From Flammulina velutipes (lineage: Eukaryota > Basidiomycota > Agaricomycetes > Agaricales > Physalacriaceae), in the NCBI GenBank assembly GCA_011800155.1, contig CM022368.1, positions 2,170,001 to 2,234,000 of the forward strand: a DNA stretch of 64,000 bases. Direction: 5' to 3'. Made by a program: the position numbers and the translations under genes. Numbering within the stretch: the first letter of the stretch is position 1; every line of letters begins with the position of its first letter. Positions 59,027 through 64,000 of the stretch are shown here, piece by piece. The notes below the pieces were generated by a model. That model saw only the letters and a list, made by a program, of their open reading frames with translations. It searched no databases and was not told the origin of the DNA.

Positions 59027-60336
59027 ATGAGCGCGAGTCCTATGCCCAATGGCCATTCCAACGGTCACGCCGAGTCCTCCTCGTCTGCCGACTCCTTCGA
59101 CAACGGGAGCCACCATTCAGACCCAGACGCGACTTACCCTCAGAATGGGCTCTCTCAGTGCGTCCTTTCATTCATGGTCTCAGCGGACCCACTCTAATTT
59201 TTTCGATGCAGCCTACCGCTGCAATCCCACAATGATGACCTGGTCAACTATCTGTACCATTCAGGCTTTCAGACAGGCGTACGATCCCAGTCATTTGCCA
59301 TCTCATATAGTGCTAACCTTCTTCTAGAACTACGCGGACACTATTCTGGTACGTTCTACTTGGTTTGCCTGGTACAATCCGAGTAATCTCCGCCACACAG
59401 CAAGTCCAGCAACATAGTTATCGCCTGCATGCCATAATACTTTCCCGGTCACCTTTTTTGGCGCATCTCATGTCGACGTCGCCTACAAACGGTGGACAGA
59501 GAGTGATATACGTGCCATTGGAGCAGGAGCCTGAGGTCACCCAAGAGGTACGCCTCGTTACTTGTTCAAACCCAGTCAGCGCACTCAACTTCATTTATAG
59601 GGCTTTGCCATAGGTAGGCTGAGTATACCTGATTCCATGCGACTACTGACAACCTGCTCCAGCGCTTGGCTATCTCTACTCATCCATCTCATTGACTCTG
59701 ATACGCCCAGAAAATTGTAGGGCAGTCCTCGCCGCCGGTCGTCTGCTCGGCGGCATGGAAGATCTCTGCCAGTACGCCTATGAAGAATGTCGACGTTCCA
59801 TCTCCTTGCACACCATCAATTCATGGCTGGTCTTCGTTGACTCCCTACCCGCATCCTCCTCCGATGGCACCGCAACCCCCGTCGTCCCTACCAACACAGT
59901 CTTCGGACAGTACGCCCAAAAATTACGAGACGATGTCTTCCACTTTTTGGTAGTAACGCTCCCCGAAATTCTCGAGGTCCACTCTCCCCAGGACACCTCC
60001 TCTACGCCGAGCGGGCGCCAGGTCCTGCTGCAAATATTCGCGCAGGTGCCATTCGAGATGTTCAAATCTGCTGTTGAATCCTCCATCTTCAACATCGGTA
60101 TGTTATATTTGTTCGCACCTACTTCCACAGTCATTAATTACTGTCTCTTAGGTTCTGACCAGGCGCGGTTTAAATTCGCAAAAGACGCCATCGAACTTCG
60201 AAAGCGTGGCATTGCGAGGGTACCAGGCGCAGAGGAGACCGTCGTTCTTGCGTTTGGTGGCAACAACTTTGGAGGAAGTGCTGTTCACATCACGAGGAAA
60301 CTCAAAAAAAGGCCGCTGTGGAAGGTCAACTCGTAA
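59027..60336 (+). CDS. BTB/POZ domain protein, 332 residues
   Basis: Seven exons (59027-59157, 59212-59278, 59328-59348, 59401-59547, 59601-59613, 59663-60097, 60152-60336) sum to 999 nt. After a Ser/Asn-rich N-terminus the BTB core reads LVNYLYHSGFQTGNYADTIL, HSYRLHAIILSRSPFLAHLM, VIYVPLEQEPEVTQEGFAIA and LGYLYSSISLTLI. A BACK-like helical part follows: NCRAVLAAGRLLGGMEDLCQ, YAYEECRRSISLHTINSW. The end is basic, HITRKLKKRPLWKVNS. Exons of 21 and 13 nt lie inside the BTB fold. By family it could dimerise and act as a cullin-3 adaptor, but no Kelch or other target domain is present. Confidence 0.88.
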
Positions 60337-60445
60337 ATGTATGTACGATGATCTACTGTAGTATCTCTTGTATCTCGCTTGATATTCTTTCTGGCCAAAT
60401 TGTCACAGCATGGAGCTCATATTCAGCGCATCCACTATGTTCTGA

Positions 60446-61550
60446 CTATAGATCGTGACAAATAGACGAAGCACTACCAAGTAACCGTCGAATATCGTGA
60501 TGATCCACGTCGTGGGCTAAAGGTTGCGATTAGTGAATAGATAGACTCGGGACGCAATGGACGTACTATCTTCTACTTCGCCCCATCGTTCTATTTGGCT
60601 AGATACCTCAACTCGAGCAGCTAAAGACGCCCCCTCAACAGTAAGGAACTCCTTGACAAGGGCCAGTGCGACTAGGAATGATTTTGTAGTGTACGTTGCT
60701 CGTTCCATAGCTGATGGGCATATGGTCAGCCTGTCCACGAAGAGGATAATTGCAACTTACCAGCCAGTTCCCACTTGTTCATTTTTAACAATTCGGCGAG
60801 TAGTTTCGTCTTCGTCTCCTCCGGTTGAGCATTTGACAAGATAGAAGTGAACATGTGGATCTCAATGTCGAAGGTCTTCTTGGCCCATTCTATGACTGGC
60901 TCCCAATGCTCGGTCTGTAGCCTGACCAGTTGGTCGGGGTAATCCTGATGGAAGCTGAGTGCGTGTTATTCAGCGTTTTGGTCAGTCAAGAGGACAAGCT
61001 GCGTACCATATCGTGTCGGTGTCGAGGTATTCGAGTAGAGCAGTGCAGACTTGGCTGCGAGTTTCCGCATCGTCGAAGGCATCTATTGCACGACATACTA
61101 TTGATGTCTAAGCAAGTGAGTAACACGAAAACAATGTAATACGAAGACGTACTACTGGCAGAGCATGGTGCTTTATTACAGTCTGCTGGAATTCCCACTC
61201 GGTCGCCACGAGAGTTGCAGCCAGTCGTTTGTGTTTTGGCAAGAGCAAAGTGTTCCCTTCAGGTGTCTTGAGCGCACGCTTATCCAGTGTTACTGCCAGA
61301 TGTTTGTCGCGCTCTTCAATATGAACCGTCTTCCAGAATCGCTTTAATGTCGCTTCGACACCTGGAGGGAGTTATTGGACGTGTCCGTATTTCCACGGAA
61401 GTATTACTCACGGTTTGTCTGCGTTACGGCGGGTCCATCTGCCGGAGTTGGCGCTGATTCTGTGGGTTGCGCTGTCGCCGTCGCCGTTGACTGAAGTCGT
61501 CGCAAGTTCCAGTGACGTCCAGCAAAACGCGTCGAGCGCGACAACATCAT
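60446..61550 (-). CDS. ATP12: ATP synthase F1 assembly factor ATP12
   Basis: Mitochondrial chaperone that binds free F1 alpha subunits. The N-terminus MMLSRSTRFAGRHWNLRRLQ is an Arg-rich presequence. The body reads ATLKRFWKTVHIEERDKHLA, VTLDKRALKTPEGNTLLLPK, KRLAATLVATEWEFQQTVI, AIDAFDDAETRSQVCTALLE, YLDTDTI, HQDYPDQLVRLQTEHWEPVI and EWAKKTFDIEIHM, then MERATYTTKSFLVALALVKE. It ends RRLLGSASSICHDL at 60446. KTPEG and YLDTDT are family hallmarks. The start at 61550 is the first of two adjacent ATGs. Divergent from MSH3, 99 bp apart. Confidence 0.94.
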
Positions 61551-61649
61551 CGACGTCAGAAACAGAAGAATTTTGTCACGCGCATGTGACTTTTGAGCAT
61601 CTCAAATTCTTCTTTCATCCCTGTCAGTCTCTCTGTGGCGCAAGTACTT

Positions 61650-64000
61650 ATGTCTAAGGCGACGCCTCTCATATCTGCCTACTTTCCAAGCCCCAAGAAA
61701 GGAGGCTCAAAGTCAGGACCTATCGATCTCACCGATGACGAACCGCCTAGAAAGAAGCCCAGACTGGCCTCTGCTGAACCGTCCAAACAGCTGAAGGCAA
61801 AGAGCAAAGTAGCTCCGCGAGCTCGACGAAAGACTAAGCCAGTGGAGGCTGAGGAACTGTCTGGGGACGAGTCGGATCCAGTATTCAAGGCGCTGACAGA
61901 CAAGTTCAAGGCAAAGTCAAAGCCTGCTGCGCGTACCACTACAAAGCCAAAGGAAGTTGAGGAAGTTGGACCAAGTGGCGAGACATATACGCCTCTAGAG
62001 AAGCAAGTCAGCTATGTTTTCGCTACCATCTCTCTTGATATTCTCACAAATCTCCAGGTGTTACAATTTAAGAAAGACTATAAAGACACCGTCTTGATGA
62101 TTCGAGTCGGGTATAAATACAAGTTCTTCGGAAATGATGCTAAAGTAAGATCATCCTAATAGGATACTCTATTCTAATGTTGCCAGGTGGCCGAAAAAGA
62201 ACTCGGAATGTATCCGTACATGGACCGCAACTTCTTGGTCGCATCCATACCTGACCATAGACGTAACATTCACCTGAAGAAGTATGCCTATCTCTCTAAG
62301 CTCATGTTTGGCATCTTAACCTCGTTAGCCTTCTCTCACGCGCTTATAAAGTCGGCATTGTCGAACAAACCGAGACCGCAGCCCTCAAGAAAGCTGGCGA
62401 GAACAGGAACTCGGTCTTCGACCGTAAACTGGACAAACTATACACTGCTGCGACGTGAGCAGGACCGTATCTCTTACCTCAGCCTGCTAAATACTTCGCA
62501 GATATGTGGATGCCTTGGATTCAGCCGACGATGCTGATAAGTATGTGGCCCCACCATTCATGTGTGTCGTAGAAACTCCGAAGACAAGTCAACAAGGTCG
62601 TGTTGTTATAGGGATAATTAGTGTATCTCCTAGCACTGGGGATATTATTTGGGACGACTTCGAAGGTATGATGCATTATCCGTGGAGTTTTCCGACAACT
62701 TTAACAACCTATCTAGATGATGCAATGAGGCTGGAGCTCGAGGTCTAGTATTCTTCACGATGTGTTGCACGTAAATCTCATGTTCAATGCAGACCCGATT
62801 CTCATACAGCAAGCCTGCGGAATTGCTCGTCTGCAAGAAGAACCTGACCAAACAGACAGAAAAGATGCTAAATCACTACGTGAAGTACTGCCTGTCTCAA
62901 TATCCTGGACAAATGTTAACTTGGACACTTTAGCATCTCCAAAGATACGCGGATAGAATATTTCGACTCTGTAATGACTTTTACGGATGCCTTCTCCTTC
63001 ATCTCCTCGTTCTACGAGAAACGGTCGTCGTCTAAAGGGACTGGTCAGACAGGTAAGCCAGGGTTATGTCACGCTCTACGAATGCTGATGCCGTTACATA
63101 GCAAAGCTAATGGCAGAAGTATCGGGGTTACCCAAGCAAGTGGTTATTGCGTTGGCCCATACCATGTCCCACTTGGCCTCATTCGGACTGTCCGAGGTCT
63201 TCTGCGATGCCCGATTCTTCGTCAAGTTTTCTACGCAAACCCATATGCTCCTCGGGGCGAATACTCTGAGCAACTTGGAGATATATGAGAACCAGACTGA
63301 TTTTTCGAGCAAGGGATCTTTGATTTCGATATTGGATCGCACGAAGACGAAATTTGGGGCTCGGATGTTGAAGACTTGGGTTGGACGACCATTGACGAAC
63401 AAACTGTACGTACTATTCCCCTGCGTGAACTTGTCTGAATGGTATGTTGTAGAGCACTTCAAGAACGCATCGACGCTGTGGAAGAAATTTTGGAGAGTGG
63501 CTCCGACAAACTCGCCGCTCTGCGGCAGGTACTGAAAGGTCTACCTGATCTTGCCAAAGGCCTTTCAAGGATACAATTCGGCCAGGTATGAGCCACCCCA
63601 TGATTTTAGTCTTGGGACTTATCGTTCTAAGTGCACGACAAAAGAATTAAGCACAATTCTGGCCGCTTTCAAGCGTGTCGGGGATACATTCGAGTCCGTT
63701 GAAACTGTGGCGGATGTAGGCTTCCAGTCAGCCCTCCTTAACGAAGTCGGATTCTCCTTGCAGCACGCGAAAGGAGTCGTCGATGAAGTACTGAACATCA
63801 CGACAATCAGGCGACTTTCTACAAATGAGAAGCATGAAATATGGCTCGACGAGGATCGTTATCCAATCTTACAGGACCATATATTTGTGAGTCTTATCGC
63901 TCTAATGATGTGTATGTGACTGAGGAGTAAACGTCCAGTCTTTGTTGCAACTAGAATCTGAGCTGGATGATGAATTGCGCGCAGGTAAGGCGCATTTTTC
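61650..64000 (+). CDS. MSH3: DNA mismatch repair protein MSH3, N-terminal part, runs off the window
   Basis: With MSH2 forms MutS-beta, which binds insertion/deletion loops. It begins [17 protein letters not shown], where ATPLISAYF resembles a PCNA-interacting box, followed by a Lys-rich disordered tail. The mismatch-binding domain starts [20 protein letters not shown], then [20 protein letters not shown] and [20 protein letters not shown], with [15 protein letters not shown]. The connector and lever parts follow, with [31 protein letters not shown] and [20 protein letters not shown]. The ATPase domain lies beyond the window. First exons: 61650-62006, 62058-62144, from 62187. MSH3 rather than MSH6 is judged from the short N-terminus and the TPLE-x-Q entry. 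Confidence 0.93.

Overview
This is nuclear DNA from a filamentous basidiomycete, most likely an Agaricomycete. Almost every gene is broken by many introns of about 45-60 nt (GT..AG, some GC..AG). Intergenic gaps are short, often 50-135 bp between divergently transcribed genes. Predicted proteins read through splice sites into well-known fungal families. There is no bacterial-style operon, rRNA, tRNA or CRISPR array that I could recognise. Exon coordinates were worked out by hand from splice signals, reading phase and family alignment recalled from memory. For most genes the inferred exon lengths sum to a multiple of three.

Layout, left to right: a PAP2 lipid phosphatase cut by the left edge (-); KIN1 kinase (-); PPP4R2-like phosphatase subunit (+); FYV7 (-) and eIF1/SUI1 (+); SNRNP27 splicing factor (-) and an RRM-like protein (+); cap-binding CBC20 (-) and proteasome RPT3 (+); a 23-exon PhoD-like phosphatase (+); COMPASS subunit BRE2 (-) and a ubiquitin E2 (+); a SUZ12-like VEFS protein of PRC2 type (-) and chaperonin TCP1 (+); APC/C subunit CDC27 (+); an acidic orphan (+); SRR1-like protein (-); MCT-1/TMA20 (-); exportin CRM1 (-), whose upstream region is almost filled by a MITE-like element; a small acidic orphan (-) and kinetochore SPC24 (+); CAF-1 large subunit (-) and RFC2 (+); DHTKD1-type 2-oxoacid dehydrogenase E1 (+); CAP/SRV2 (-); a mitochondrial release-factor-like gene that overlaps an LYRM7/MZM1 gene (-); histone H1 (+); EI24 membrane protein (-); a repeat-bearing gap; IAH1-type GDSL esterase (+); a 1418-aa orphan (+); a BTB protein (+); ATP12 (-); and MSH3 (+), cut by the right edge.

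The content is mostly conserved core biology: chromatin (BRE2, SUZ12-like, CAF-1, H1), DNA replication and repair (RFC2, MSH3), mitosis (CDC27, SPC24), translation and RNA (eIF1, TMA20, CBC20, SNRNP27, FYV7), protein turnover (RPT3, E2) and mitochondria (ATP12, LYRM7, release factor, DHTKD1). I do not see a metabolite cluster or a defence island.

The unusual signals are architectural. Two mitochondrial proteins appear to be encoded by overlapping frames of one transcript (46.6-46.8 kb). A 377-bp inverted-repeat element with a perfect 8-bp target duplication sits about 30 bp upstream of the CRM1 start. An inverted pair of 131-bp copies near 51 kb differs mostly at third codon positions. Several GC..AG introns, and runs of very small exons (5, 6, 9 and 11 nt), would mislead gene finders.
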